Source: Volvox africanus (taxonomy: Eukaryota > Chlorophyta > Chlorophyceae > Chlamydomonadales > Volvocaceae). From it: DNA of 64,000 bases. The number at the start of each line of letters is the position of its first letter. The first letter of the stretch is position 1. Below the pieces are notes generated by a model. That model did not search any database, was not told the origin of the DNA, and saw only the letters and a program-made list of their open reading frames with translations. This document shows, piece after piece, positions 24,128-36,600 of this stretch. A program made the position numbers and the translations under genes. The DNA lies in the NCBI GenBank assembly GCA_030268105.1, contig BSDZ01000086.1, positions 3,612,501 to 3,676,500 of the forward strand, read 5' to 3'.

Positions 24128-27100
24128 TCAACCGCGCTTCCGTGGCGCACACTTGATGATGTCGTCGACACGTAAAATAATTTCGGCAGCCTCCGTTCCC
24201 GATAGGAGGACCTGAAATGCGTGGCAAAGCATTCAGGCAGCGAAAAAGTGCAATTACTAGCGGCTGGTATTTCAAGCTCCCTCGACATTGCAGATGCTGT
24301 GGATACTCGTCAGGGTTCTTGCAATATCATATCGTAAGCCTCCTCAATCCGGGCCAACTGATTAAGGAGTCCATTATAACGATCATAACCATGCAGGCAT
24401 AACCGCTCGCCGATACCACAAGCGCACCTGTTGGCGCACACGGAACGACTCGTAGATGCCCAGCACTGCCATGTCACCGGCCTCCCCCCGGACTACATCG
24501 ACGCCCATGCGGCTGTCAGCTTCCGCGCCGTGTGCGGCCTGGCGGGGATGGTAAACAGCTCAAACGCCGATCGTCCATATAAGGGACATCAAAACACCCG
24601 TAGTAGTTGACATTGCATTACCTTCAGGTTCGCGACAATTTCCGCGCTGTCCAGGCCCGCGTTGTCACAGATGGTTGCTGGCAGTGCGCGCAGCGCCCGT
24701 GCAAATGCCTCCATAGCCAGCGCCTTTTTGCCTTTAACCAAAAAACGAGCAAGACATATAATATCTTCAGGCATTTACAAACTATTGAAGAGGGACAGCA
24801 CAACCCTTACCCATATCAACAGCAGTTACGACATAAGGGTTCACCTCGTGCGCCATGCGGTCCTGCCATGTCACCCAATATTTACAGCTTTGGAAGTTCT
24901 CATCACTAACTCCCCACACGGTCCGTTTATTCCAGTTGGTGATACGGCCACGCAAACAAGTGCTTTTACCCACTAAACATTTCCCGTCTTGCTTATCTGC
25001 GCAAGCTTGCACTCAGCTAATTTGGCTGCAACGGGTATCCAGTGTTCACCCCTAACAATTATATAATAGGTAACCATTGGGCACCAGCTATACCACGCAA
25101 GGTCGTCGAGGTGTCATAAGCTCTCGTAAGGATTGCAAGCACATCTTAATAACTCGCCTGGTGTTCGGCTCGCCAACTCCTCGACAGCTTTTGCCATCCG
25201 GATCTCAGGCCAGCCTCCTCCGAACACCACGCGTGCATCCGCAACGGTCTCCTACAGAAATGGGCAAGACAAACATGCGTACTTTCAGTTATTGTGTTCA
25301 CTGGGCGAAACGTAAACAATCACACTTATTTTAGAACGCGGCTTAGCAGCGGTCTACAACCTAGGAAGGGCAGTCCAATGACACGAAATACGCGAGATTG
25401 GTCCCCCCAACCCACATACCTTCAGGACGCACAGTGCGTCGTGCAGCGATCGCTCAGCTTCATCCAGGATGTGGGTGGAAGCCCCACGGAGGACAATCGT
25501 GCAAGCCTCGCCCAGGGCCACTCCTGCGCACGGAAGTGCTTAGTATGTGACGGCATGGATGCACTCCATTGGCATCCGGTGGCATCATCTTTAGCTGTCC
25601 GAAGCAAGTTATGCCATGGCGTGCGGGACACAACGTATGGCCGTTGCACCTGCTTACAGGGCACAACCGGCCTTCGACCAACGCAACAGACCGTGCGAAT
25701 GATCTCCATCCGTGCTGTAGCCGTACCTCCAGTACCTGCAGTCTACAACAGGTCCTAGCCTTGCGGATCCCACCTGAAAAGTGGATCAGCCGATCCTCGC
25801 CAATCATAATTTCTTCAATTAGTTTGCAGTGGCCCAACTTGACGGTGTCTGGATTATCAAAGGTGGACACGATCTCCCCTCCGAGCACCAGTGCCAGCCG
25901 TTCAATACCGTCGAAGTCCGCATGTTCGATGGCCATAACACCTGATGGGGGCATAAAGGGACAGTTTCAATAACAATCTTCATTGGTGCCTAGCGTTATC
26001 CTACGATTCGCACTTAACCATTTTCAGAACACCTGGAGGAGTAGCCAACATGGTTGCTCATTAACGGCCTTAAACAAGTCTGCCGCCTGAGAGTCTCAGC
26101 TACAATTCTGTAGCATGTCGCATCTAATGAAATCCCTACAAACAATTCCCAACTATTTGAAAAGCAAGCCATAATTGCTGATACCACATTCCGGAAGTAG
26201 GGTAGCAATTATCTGAGTCCATTCCCAACTGACCACGGCCCCGTTTTTACCAGCGTCGGCAAACATTTCCTCTGGGAGGTTATAGATGAGCTGGCGATTA
26301 ATGAAACAGTTGATGCCATGGTCGATAATTTTCCGTACTTTCTCCCGCATCTTTTCCTTCTCTGCGGCTTCAATGTCCGCCACCTGCACAAGGTTGGAAC
26401 ATTCACAAGAGGCCCTCCAAACGGTGGGATGAATAGTGAGCTAATCATGCTCCCCTGCATCTATACGCAGGTACACAGCTTCAACCTGACCAAATGCTAG
26501 CTACCAAGACAGCTTTGTGCAGTCATCACCCATGGATACGCAAGGAAAGTGGTTCGGCTCAAATTGCTGCCAAAGAGGCAGCACGGGAGTTAATTTATCG
26601 CCTTGCCTTGGCCATGCTGTCCACGCGCACTCGTGCGCCGTAGATTTTGATCTTATCCGTGTCCATAGGTGTATTGGCCACCAGAATGCGTGCATCCTCG
26701 ATGCGCTTTGGCTGGCCAACGCCAATCTTCTTGTCAAGAATGAAGCCCTCGTCCAAAAACGACTCCTGAAGCGTACCGCCCGTCTTCTTAATGATGTGGA
26801 TTGCCTCCAGGTTACCGTTTCCCTGCAAGGCCAACGGGGCCGGAGGCATTATTGCGCGTCCGCCTATCCCAGATTGCACGCAATCTGTCCTACGTTAGAA
26901 TTGTGTGATACTTGCTCGGAAAGAGAGCATACCACCAGATCCTCCACTGAAAACCAAGCACCGTCCGGCGTTCATAGATCCACAAATTGGGACAGGAGCG
27001 AGTGCTATGGTCCTCCGCAGGACCCTACTACTCCGGAGCGGACACAATCCAAACATCCATTGGATAGGCGTGCTAACACGATGTCGGCCACGTAAATCCC

Positions 27101-29290
27101 TGCCTAACGTTATAACCATACAACTTACGGAAGTGCCTTGTCGATTACGCTCACTAAACCGAAAATGTCGCCTTCTAGTTCAATTAGGAAACGTACCTTC
27201 AATCGAAGGATGGCATCCACCGCCAGATTCGCGAAGTGTTCCTTGTCCTGCAGTAAGCACCGCGGTATGCATTAGCTAAGGATATGCGATAGATGTGCGA
27301 TATGCGTTAAATGAATTAACTAGCCTCTATGGCACCCACGAGCACAACACTGTGTCGTGTCTAGCACAATTTCATCTGCTGCCTCTTAAAGTGGTACATC
27401 ACACCCGCATTCCGCTTCAAACACAAATAAGATGATGACAACATAATCCTGCACAATTGCTGCATGTGGCATTGCATGGTCCGCCTATTTGGCTTGCATA
27501 CCCGCCCCGTGCCGATATCCGTGACATTATAGATACGCACCACTGTGAGGATCTTTGAGCTAAGGGTAGTCTTCGCGATGTTCAGCAGATCCGCACGGAA
27601 CAGTGCGGGGTCTGACTGATTGTTAAATGATATTGATTCAAGCACCGACCGAGCACAATCGCAGGCCTCCCTATATCCTGCAGACGCTCAGGTTCAGAGC
27701 AAGATTGATTAATCACACAGTATAGCTGATGAAGGCACAAGCCCTGAAATAGATACCGGGCGCAACACCCAAGCAACAAGGCCTAGGCAAATTGAAATGG
27801 TCCCCTACCGAATTAGCACGATGCAGCAATTACATAGCTTTGGGCTTAGGCGACGTGTCGCTAGGGTTGGCATTTCTGAAGGACTCTGGGCCTAAGCTTA
27901 TGTCAGGAGTGCCGAATGTACTGCACTTGCGCTGGCCAAAGAATTGTCATGCTTTGGAAAGCCATGCAGCGCGGGGCACAATGCCAGGTGTAGATCCTTA
28001 GGCTTCATTGGCTTCCATGTTATTGGTGTTATATTTTGTTATATGTTGCCTTTTTTCAGAACCGATCGTCCAGTCTGATAACACAACTTGAGCAGACTCC
28101 AAGGCTAACAATTATGCAATGCCCCAAGGCATGAAACGCTTTTGTGCACCCTAGAAGGCATCGGGGTCTAGGGTGTAATCCTGTTGCCTAGCATTCCAAA
28201 AGCATCAGAAACCCCTGTTTGGGCCATTAATTGCACCAGGCAAAATCCAACTTCATGGTATCATCTCTCTCTTCAAGGCCTTCCTATGCCACCCACCTGC
28301 GATGATCGTCATTGGGTGCACCTTCTGGTTTACAAGCAGCTCAGCCTCCCGTAGCAGCTCACCCGCGAAGACAACCACACTGGTCGTGCCGTCACCCACC
28401 TCGTCGTCCTGCACTTTGCTGATGTCTGCAGGCCATATCAGCAGAGTCGGACAATCAGTGAGCAGAGAGTCAAGACTCACATCGTACGGGGTCCTTTGGG
28501 CAGTGCGGTAAGAGGGAACGAGACACAGGACAGGGGACAAACTTCTGCATCACAAGGGATCCCTACGCCATACCGTCAGAGCAAGGCGCGTCCGCAATAC
28601 CACAGGGCACGGATAGAGAAAAGCACGGTGTGATACCATCCTGGGTATTTTCGGCTATGGCCATCACAGCACGCGTTGGGATGGACCGAGCCACACAAGT
28701 TCGTTCTGAGGGTCAACGTACGAACCTGGGTAATAAGCACATCTTCCAACACCCAATTTGAATGTTACGTCAACATGTATGCATATCTAACTTACCAACC
28801 AGCACCTTCGCAGCTGGGTTATCCACGTATATCGACTTCAAAATTGTGGCGCCATCATTGGTGATTGTTACTTCCTGTCCTCGGCCCATACTTTGCAGGA
28901 TTTTATCCTGGAAAATAAATTCAAAATGTAACGAAGCCGTATAAAAGCTGGCAGCGGACGAGTTCAAGTCCAAGTGCGCGCGGATCTGCCTTCGACCTAC
29001 CATGCCCTTAGGTCCCAAAGTCGACTTCACTAGGTCTGCCACGGCGACCGCACCGACGAAAGACGCCTACAACAAAACCAGAATATGATCATCACCGTAA
29101 GTGTCCTTTCAGAGCTCCCCGCGCGGCATTCCGCGAATCGTCGCCTACCATACGGGCATTTTCGCCCCGCTCCTCTGATGCCCCTTGCTGTAATATTCCT
29201 GACTGCTGGGATAGCTGCAAGAATGCAAGACCGCCGGCCGCCGTTAGGGTACTTTTTTTCTAGAATGTATCAAGCTGCACTCACCGCCAT
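24128..29290 (-). CDS. CCT2: T-complex protein 1 subunit beta (cytosolic chaperonin CCT2)
   Basis: One of eight subunits of the TRiC/CCT ring that folds actin, tubulin and other cytosolic proteins with ATP. Fifteen exons close in frame (528 residues): 29285-29290, 29149-29214, 29001-29066, 28796-28907, 28297-28425, 27541-27677, 27197-27247, 26607-26822, 26251-26383, 25774-25941, 25420-25523, 25158-25251, 24622-24731, 24428-24538, 24128-24211. Group II chaperonin motifs: LGPKGM (41-46), the catalytic loop VGDGTTS (93-99) and [11 protein letters not shown] (407-417). The C-terminal [17 protein letters not shown] is typical of the beta subunit, as is [19 protein letters not shown]. Exon 1 contributes only ATGGCG (Met-Ala). 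Introns 8 and 12 begin with GC rather than GT (AAG|GCAAGG and CAG|GCGAGT); no GT alternative preserves the conserved protein. No essential residue appears lost. Confidence 0.96.
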
Positions 29291-30910
29291 GTAGCTGGCC
29301 GAAGCTTATGCGATATGTTCAAATAACTTGATGAATTAAAGTAACAGAGTTCAAATGCTTTCTGCACACGCGTTCCAGTATTCAAGATACCTTTCAAATG
29401 CTCTACGCCTCTTAACAGTTACTAAGACGACGTTATTCATCAAGATGGAAATTACAGACATATTCTCGACTGACGATAGACGTTGGCTTGGGTTTCGGAG
29501 TCGGCTCGTTAATCGTTGTACATTACTTGTCTTCGTACCACGGGTACGGGCCATGCTATCCGAGGTAGCAGCGGTTCACAGAAACCCTCTAAAGTCAGCA
29601 AAGCCAGCCGTGCAGGGCTGTTTGATCACAAAAACTTACAAGATGCAAAGTTTTTGACAGTGTATTTTACTCTGTAATTTAAGAGCTGCAAAATGAGGAT
29701 TTTTACGAAAGCCGTTACCCGCCATACCCATAGCTATGGAAAGGGTCGAAAGCCGAAAACCTCATGCTGGCCGATCGCCTGTACCCTAAGTTGTAAAAAA
29801 CGGGCAGTTGCTTTATATAGGCAGGGTGAGGCGATGTGGATGTGCGATTTGCGTCCGTACGCACGAGGAGAGGCGTATAGAATAATTCAAAACAGGATAG
29901 TAAGGGTTTAGACCCTCAATGATTTGTACCCGTTTGTGGCTGTCGAATATCCCCATCTGGATGGGAGGCATTGTGGTATTGGGTAGGTTCAGGGAGTTGA
30001 TATGGGGCCAGTAACGAGCATGGAAATGTGGACGACGGGGTCTTGACCCCGGACATTTGGCCGATAACTAATCCCTGCTCACAGTCCGTTACGGAATCGA
30101 CCGGGCGAGAGCTGCTGGCGTATGGGTAGACACAGAGGATGGAGCCGTAATGTGATTATAAAGGTTCTGAAGCTAGAGCGGAATATTCTGTAGTTGGACA
30201 GTCCCGGCGGTGTTTTAGGCAATGTAGGTCGAAGATTTCGTAACCCAAACGATCTGCGATGTCATATGGATAACCCATCCATGGTGTGGGTCCTATTCTC
30301 ATTACACAGATCACAGAACGTGCCTGCTCGAGCCGGACACGTCCGTTGGGCTAGTTGAGGTGGTTACGGTCAATACTCGTGCTCCGTGACCTCAACCAAA
30401 GGTCTCAAAAACGGTTCCCACTGGCAACTTCCATTCTTGGTGGTGTTGGGGGGATGTCGTTTGGGTCTTTAGGGTTAAAGCCCTTCGGTCTTCGGCCACA
30501 ACTGTGCGTTGATGGGTTGAGGCTGCAAGGACGATCCTAATTAGGATTCCCTACCTCTCGCTGTCCCGTATGGCAAATCCACCGCCTGCCATGCAAACGC
30601 CAAACTCTGACGACATCACATGATGGTGTAGCCTTGCGGAGCCCCATTCCCTCCACGGGCATGACTTATCCGATTTGCGGGGTCCTTTTTCCAGCTCTAA
30701 ACCTAACCTAAATCTAAGCCTAAATCCTTCCCAGCATTCCAATGTCTCTTCCCATCACGGGCCACTCAATACTCCAGCCTCCATAAGATCCGAACTATAT
30801 GACAGGGTTAGTTGTTATCGTCCGTTCCAAACACTAAATTCTACATAACCAACCCACGGGCAGCACCCCAGACCCAATCAATCCGTCACCCCACCCTCTT
30901 CCATCATTTT

Positions 30911-30950
30911 CCAGTACCCCCAGTAACCCCCACTAACCCCCAGTAACCCC
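30911..30950. repeat. Four C-rich 10-bp tandem units
   Basis: Four consecutive decamers of consensus CAGTAACCCC (one unit CACTAACCCC, first unit CCAGTACCCC). The opposite strand is G-rich (GGGGTTACTG), with four evenly spaced G-runs that could form a quadruplex. Confidence 0.7.
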
Positions 30951-32097
30951 ACCCTCCTGCGACTCCAGCCCACGGCACTTGCCTATGGCAGTGCTGTGGG
31001 TTGTACGCCGCCAGCGCCACTTCAATACACGGCTGTAGGTCGGACAAACCTCTGCTTGACTGGAGGATCATCCTGAAGCAGGCCGAGCAAGGCAGCCCGT
31101 GTAATAACATATGAGGAAGAGAGGAGACCGCAAAACCAATAACGCCAAACTATACGCCAGTGGTAACCGCCAAAGTGCATGAGCGGAATTGACCAGATCC
31201 GATGTCATGGAGAAAAAAATAATCTTGACAACAATGCGCGCTGATTACTGGTTGAGTAAATTCCAGGCAGCGCCTATAGAGGGGGCCAGATATCAATAAA
31301 CGGCTTAACAAATGAAGCCTGTTGTGTAACCATTCCTGAGCAGAGATGATCCCTGCATCTGGTTTGTTGACACATCACGGCCCTTTGCAATCGTATTTTA
31401 TACATCATCAAATGTCGAACCATCACGGCATGGTCCATCGTGCATCGCAGCTGCATATTCGTTTGTTTCCGTCCTCCCCAATCCAACGCCCCTTGCATTC
31501 AAGTTTTCGACTGTGCGCCCGTTGCACGTATTGTTGGAACTGACCCGCCGCACGGATACCCCGAGATTGCTATGCGTCAAGGCGGCGATCTCCGTTGAAG
31601 GGAATTCGATACATGTGGGGCAGAGGAAAGCGCCGATAGCTTTCAATTGAATGCCAAATATTACAGGCCACGCCGCAAGGGCGCACACAGTGTTAGTCCG
31701 CCTGCTGCTGGTGGTCGATTCAGGGGTGACGCGGCGTCGCCATGCCGTCAGCAACTCAAGCCTAATGAAAGCTGCACAGCTATGTCTGGCGCCCTCATCC
31801 GCTCACCCCTTAACTATGCGGGCCATATGGGTTGGTTCCTTGGAGTCATCATCATCATCCTCACCATCTAAACAAACTCTTATCATAACCCCCCAAGTCA
31901 ATTGGAATTGTTCGGTTGCGTTCAATTGCCATGCCCTGAACCAGGATCGGCGCGGCCGAGCCAAGTCTGCCAAGTCAAGACTGCTCGCCCAAGCTGAAGA
32001 TCCACGACACAGCAATTAAGATATACTGGGTACATAAGGTACGCAAGGTACTCTCTACAGCCATCAAGTGCTATCCTTCCTGGCGGCCCTGGTTCGC

Positions 32098-32168
32098 AAG
32101 GAAGACAGGACTTGGACGAGCAACACTTCCAACGCCCAAGGAAGGCAGGACTCGGACGAGCAACAATT
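32098..32168. repeat. Imperfect direct repeat, 31-bp units 40 bp apart
   Basis: Units at 32098-32128 and 32138-32168 share the core AGGACTTGGACGAGCAACA or AGGACTCGGACGAGCAACA and differ at a few positions. This is a local tandem duplication in non-coding sequence. Confidence 0.7.
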
Positions 32169-33583
32169 GAAGGGTTGGCCCGAAATTTCCGCTCCAAGGC
32201 TGCTGCAGAATCCCGTTTTACAAGACCGAAGACAACTGCCCTAAGTTGAGGCCCCTTCAGAGTCAATGACGCATCATGTCATGAGGTGGGCAGCTATGTT
32301 GTGCGCTGTGACTTCCCTTTTATCGGCTAGTTGGGTGGTTGTGTACGAGGATGTGGTGGCTGTTTACGCACACCATCTCGTGATAGGCAACGGAGGAGCT
32401 GTTGTTTTAGTGCGGCAGGGGGAGGGGTATGCGATGCTTCCGATGTGCACCAACTGTTCCCTTGGAATTGCAGATGGGTGCGGTCTGTAATTCACCTGCC
32501 GTTGTATGGGTGCCTGCTGGAATGTTTCTTGCCAAACCTACCTTTTCGGAAACGTCGCCACTTGCAGGTCCCTCTGGAGGCATATCGGTTAACGAAAACC
32601 TGTCGGGTCTGTTTAGTGCGATGGATGAGAGAATAGGATGTAGGCAATTCAGAGACAGTAGCCGGACGATCAAAAATCAACTCCAGTACGTTGTGATGCA
32701 ATGTGGCGCAGTCCCTGGTGCATCAGATTGGCACCGTGTCAAGATGGGGTATCGCCCGGTTACGTGACATATTCCCCAATCCAGCTTTGTAATTTCCTGC
32801 CTATAATAAATGCACAAAAGTGAGAGGCTTAGAAGCCGAGCTCAGCTTAACAGACTGCGCGAAATGAACCTTACGGTGTTTGGGGCCCTTCTTAGCCTCA
32901 GGCGAGACAGGAAGATGGCAATGACAGCCCCGATCCGCGACTAAAGGAATTCCTTAGTTAACCCACCAAACCAAGAACACAACGAAATGAAGTAGTCTCA
33001 CCCAGGGCAGATCAAACCCGTACAGCACAATCTTCAGTTAGAACGCACGCGCAAACATCAATCACCCCAACTATACCCTCACATACCGGCATTTCAGCCC
33101 TTGACTCTTCGGCACTAATAAGATAAAGAAAACACGAAGAATTCCTCTTAGGAATTCTACTTTGCCCGCATGAAATACCCTGCGGCTTAAAAACGCACAG
33201 GATTGTGTAACACTTCCGTCATAACTAGTAACCGGAAGATGCACCAGGTGTACCTTTGAAGCACGAGGGCTGCCGTAAGCTATTTCCTACTCAGTCCCGT
33301 ACTACGTGATCTTTTTACCATGGAAACTGAGACCACAGCCCGTACAGCAGTATCTACAAGGCAGGCCGCCGACATCCAATTTCATACGACTGGGCGCCAC
33401 GAGCGGCGCTCCTGCTTTGCATCGCGCTGCAAGCCCACTACTTCGTAGTCGAAATACCGTAAGTTGTAACAAGAGCAAACCTTAAGAAGTTTGTTTGTCG
33501 GTGCATCAAATGGATGCCTATAATGTTTGAGATGCAAGACTGTTGCAAAGAATGGTGAAGAACGATTACGAGCTCCGACGAAC

Positions 33584-33626
33584 ATTTCCGCGATCTAATG
33601 TAGATCATTTCCGCAATCTAATGTAG
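33584..33626. repeat. 23-bp tandem duplication at the stop codon
   Basis: ATTTCCGC(G/A)ATCTAATGTAGA occurs at 33584 and again at 33607, one base different. The stop codon of the coiled-coil gene lies in the junction, so both copies present an equivalent reading (LH then stop) on the minus strand. Confidence 0.75.
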
Positions 33627-36600
33627 AGGACACAATAACTGCTGCAGCATCAGCAGCCATAGCTTGCGCAGGGCCACGATCCACCGGCAGAGGCTGCCAT
33701 TGCCGATATAACTGCGCCACCAGCGCCTGGACGAGCTGATCCCGATCGCAATGCTCTATTTGTTCAGCAATCATCAGGGACTGTTTACTTGGCAGCGCCA
33801 CGGCGCTGACCAACTTGCCCTCCTCCTTGCGCCGTTGCAGTTCAGCCTGGAGGAGATGGGGAGAGGAAGGGCAATGCACAGGTGGAGAAAAATTCCACCA
33901 CATCAACGAATCATTGATCTTGGATATTATTGGCGCGAGCGGGACAGATTAAGCATGGGAACCTGATTACTAAACCTGATTACACATTTCTGAAGCTCAT
34001 GGGAGATACTACGTCCGCATGGCAGCCCACGCCCTTACCTGCATAATTTGAATCTGTCGCTTGTCATCGTTCAGCTGCATGGTCAACTCGGCGATGATAC
34101 GGTCCTTCTCTGTGGCCTCCCTGGAGGCGTCGGACATCCAACCAAGATAAAGATGCACATAGGATGGCAACTTTGACGCTCTTAGGAATGAACATAGCCT
34201 TACGCGCTGAAAATCCGATATGGAAACAATAAAGTTGGTTACAGATACAGGGCGTTCATTCACATGTTAACGAATTTGGGCCTTAGGACAGGTACAGCTG
34301 CTGTATCGCCCCCCGTTTCTCCCACACTGCAGCCACACCCGCAAGGACTATAAACCTATATACCTCCGTAGGATTACGGCAAGCTCGTTATCACTGTGAA
34401 ATATTGATAACTACTCAACATTATAAACTTTTTTAAATTCCGCCAATGTTTGCCAAGCTATCCACGGGATATCACTTGCCCGAGGGCGCACTTACCCAAC
34501 AAGCAAATGCAACGACCCTGTACTCATACCAGTCGCTAATCCCACGCACCTTTGGATTTCCTGCAAAATGGCGTTCGATTCCAAAATCTTAGCTTCGTGT
34601 TCTGCCTTCGCGGTGTTCGCAGCAGCCTTATCTGCATCTATCTGCTGCTGTAGCTCAATCGCGCGGGCCCGTGTTGGGGCTAGGTAGACGTTCTGCGGAT
34701 AGCCCCAAGGTTATTGCGGGTTCATGGACAGGGTGTGAATGAATGAGGTATAAATATTGAAGCAAGATTATTCTGTCTTGCTGGGCACAGGCTTCTAAGC
34801 ATAGACGAGAGCTTTAGGCAAGGCGACAACACTACCACCATGGCGTTGCCTTAGGAGCTGTGACGGCGACGTAGAGCTTCTTGCACTGGACGTATAACCA
34901 AATGAGGCCCATGAGTCCAAGACCACGAAGGCTTCAGAAGACAAGTGTGCTCCTATTGCCAAACTCCCCAACATGGTCATATAACATCCCGCGAACGAAC
35001 ACGAGGTGCGAACGAAAAGGGAAAGGGAGATCTGAAAGGGAGTTCTACCTGGCGATAAACCCACCTCCGCTTCTGCGAGCAAGCTGAGGGCCGTGCAGGC
35101 CTGCTCAAACTGGAGAGACAATACGACAAGCAGCATATGCGACGTTTTTTTGGATGCCGGGTCAGGTTGAGCTGATACTGTAAGTAGGTCATGGACTCAT
35201 GAAGTGCGTTATGAGTACGGAGGGAGCACCTATGCATTCGCAGAAACATTACTATATATAATCAAAACGTTCACAAGGCATGGACGACATATTGACGATA
35301 TATGCATGGCATGCCAGTTGCCCGATTACGCCATCACTGTTGCTGGATGTATGCGGAAACTACGAACCAAGATGATAACATCTCATCGGCTTACGCACAC
35401 GAGGATGTGGAACAACTTCTACTGTCCTCTTACCTGCTGCTCCAGGCACGCGTTGATAGAAGACAGGTTTTCCGTGCGAGCTTCGGCTATCCTTGCAGCC
35501 GCCTGACAAGGCCGTGGATATAACACAGGTTATCAGATAAGCAAGCAGCTTCATTTCATGACTGAGCAAAGGTGACGAATGCATACAATATGCACGATAA
35601 GAGGCCTCTGACTGCCAGACTGCTACAGATAAGGTAGCATGTCGCTTGGTAGTCCCGCGTACACATGCGTCCCAACAAGTGCTTTCACACCAATAACGAG
35701 GTAGAACCAGCAGCGAATAAGCACCTACCTGCGCTTCCTGCAGCTGCATTTCCAGCTGCGTCACTTTCGCATGGGCGGCTGACAGGTCTTCATCTGCCTT
35801 TGTCAAAAATCGTTGCAGCTCCGCAGACTGCTGCCGTTGATTCTCAAGCGTCTGAAGGCGCGGCAAAATGATGATCAGATGGTTACGAGGATGCTGGCAG
35901 CTTCCCTGCATATTGCATATGCCGCTACCAAACAATGGCGGATGAGTGCGTGAATACATTATAAACGGGTTTCAGACGAAAGGCTAGACAAGTTGAGTAA
36001 TACACATGGAGATGTGAGCCTGATAAGGGCATAGCATATGCGACCTGTACGATAGCCCAACCCAAAATACCAGCATCGAGCTGCCAACAGCAGTTTCTTG
36101 CCTGAACATTCGGTTGTTTAAAACAGAGGACACCCAAGTGTTTACATGATGGTACTATCACGTGCGTTTAGTGTGATGAATAACATAGTTAGGCCACCCT
36201 GGTGGTCTTTCTCCTTACAATGTCTGCTGTAAGTATTTCATGACGTTCGCCCCGCTGAAAGACTCTGGACAGGGCATTTATATTGTAGCTTCTACGTGGT
36301 CATTTCCTATACTGCTGTTCATTGTTTTGCAAGGCTGCGGATAAGGTCTGAATGGGCGGGATGAAGACAGGAATGGTCCCTTAGAACCGTGACTCCATAA
36401 ATTATCATCGTTCACGAAAACAAAAAGCATGGTTGGTTTAACTACGCCGCACCCCAGACTTAACCCATGCTGTATCATACCGATGCTGCATTTGAGAGCT
36501 CGAGCACCAGTCCATTAATGAAGGTGTCCTTGGAATGAAGTAGCTCGCAACAGTCATCCTGCACAATTTTGGCCTCAGCAAGATCGGTTATCTGCGGAAG

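Larger units (their letters stand above)
29291..33594. other. 4.3-kb gene-poor region upstream of CCT2
   Basis: No gene could be supported on either strand. The stretch holds the CCT2 promoter and the 3' flank of the coiled-coil gene. It also contains telomere-like words (29903, 30468), a C-rich decamer repeat (30911-30950) and a 40-bp-period duplication (32098-32168). Frames such as 31398-31754 (minus) and 31651-32019 (plus) show no domain or splice context. Confidence 0.45.

Noticed and set aside
28253..28296. CCT2 exon 5 read past its donor into a [13 protein letters not shown] tail that superficially resembles the next conserved segment
   Set aside because: The true continuation ([12 protein letters not shown]) lies in the exon at 27677 and joins in phase. 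The read-through ends at a stop shortly after.
31398..32019. Overlapping open frames on both strands, possible transposon coding remnant
   Set aside because: No reverse transcriptase, transposase or integrase motif, no terminal repeats, and no splice context.
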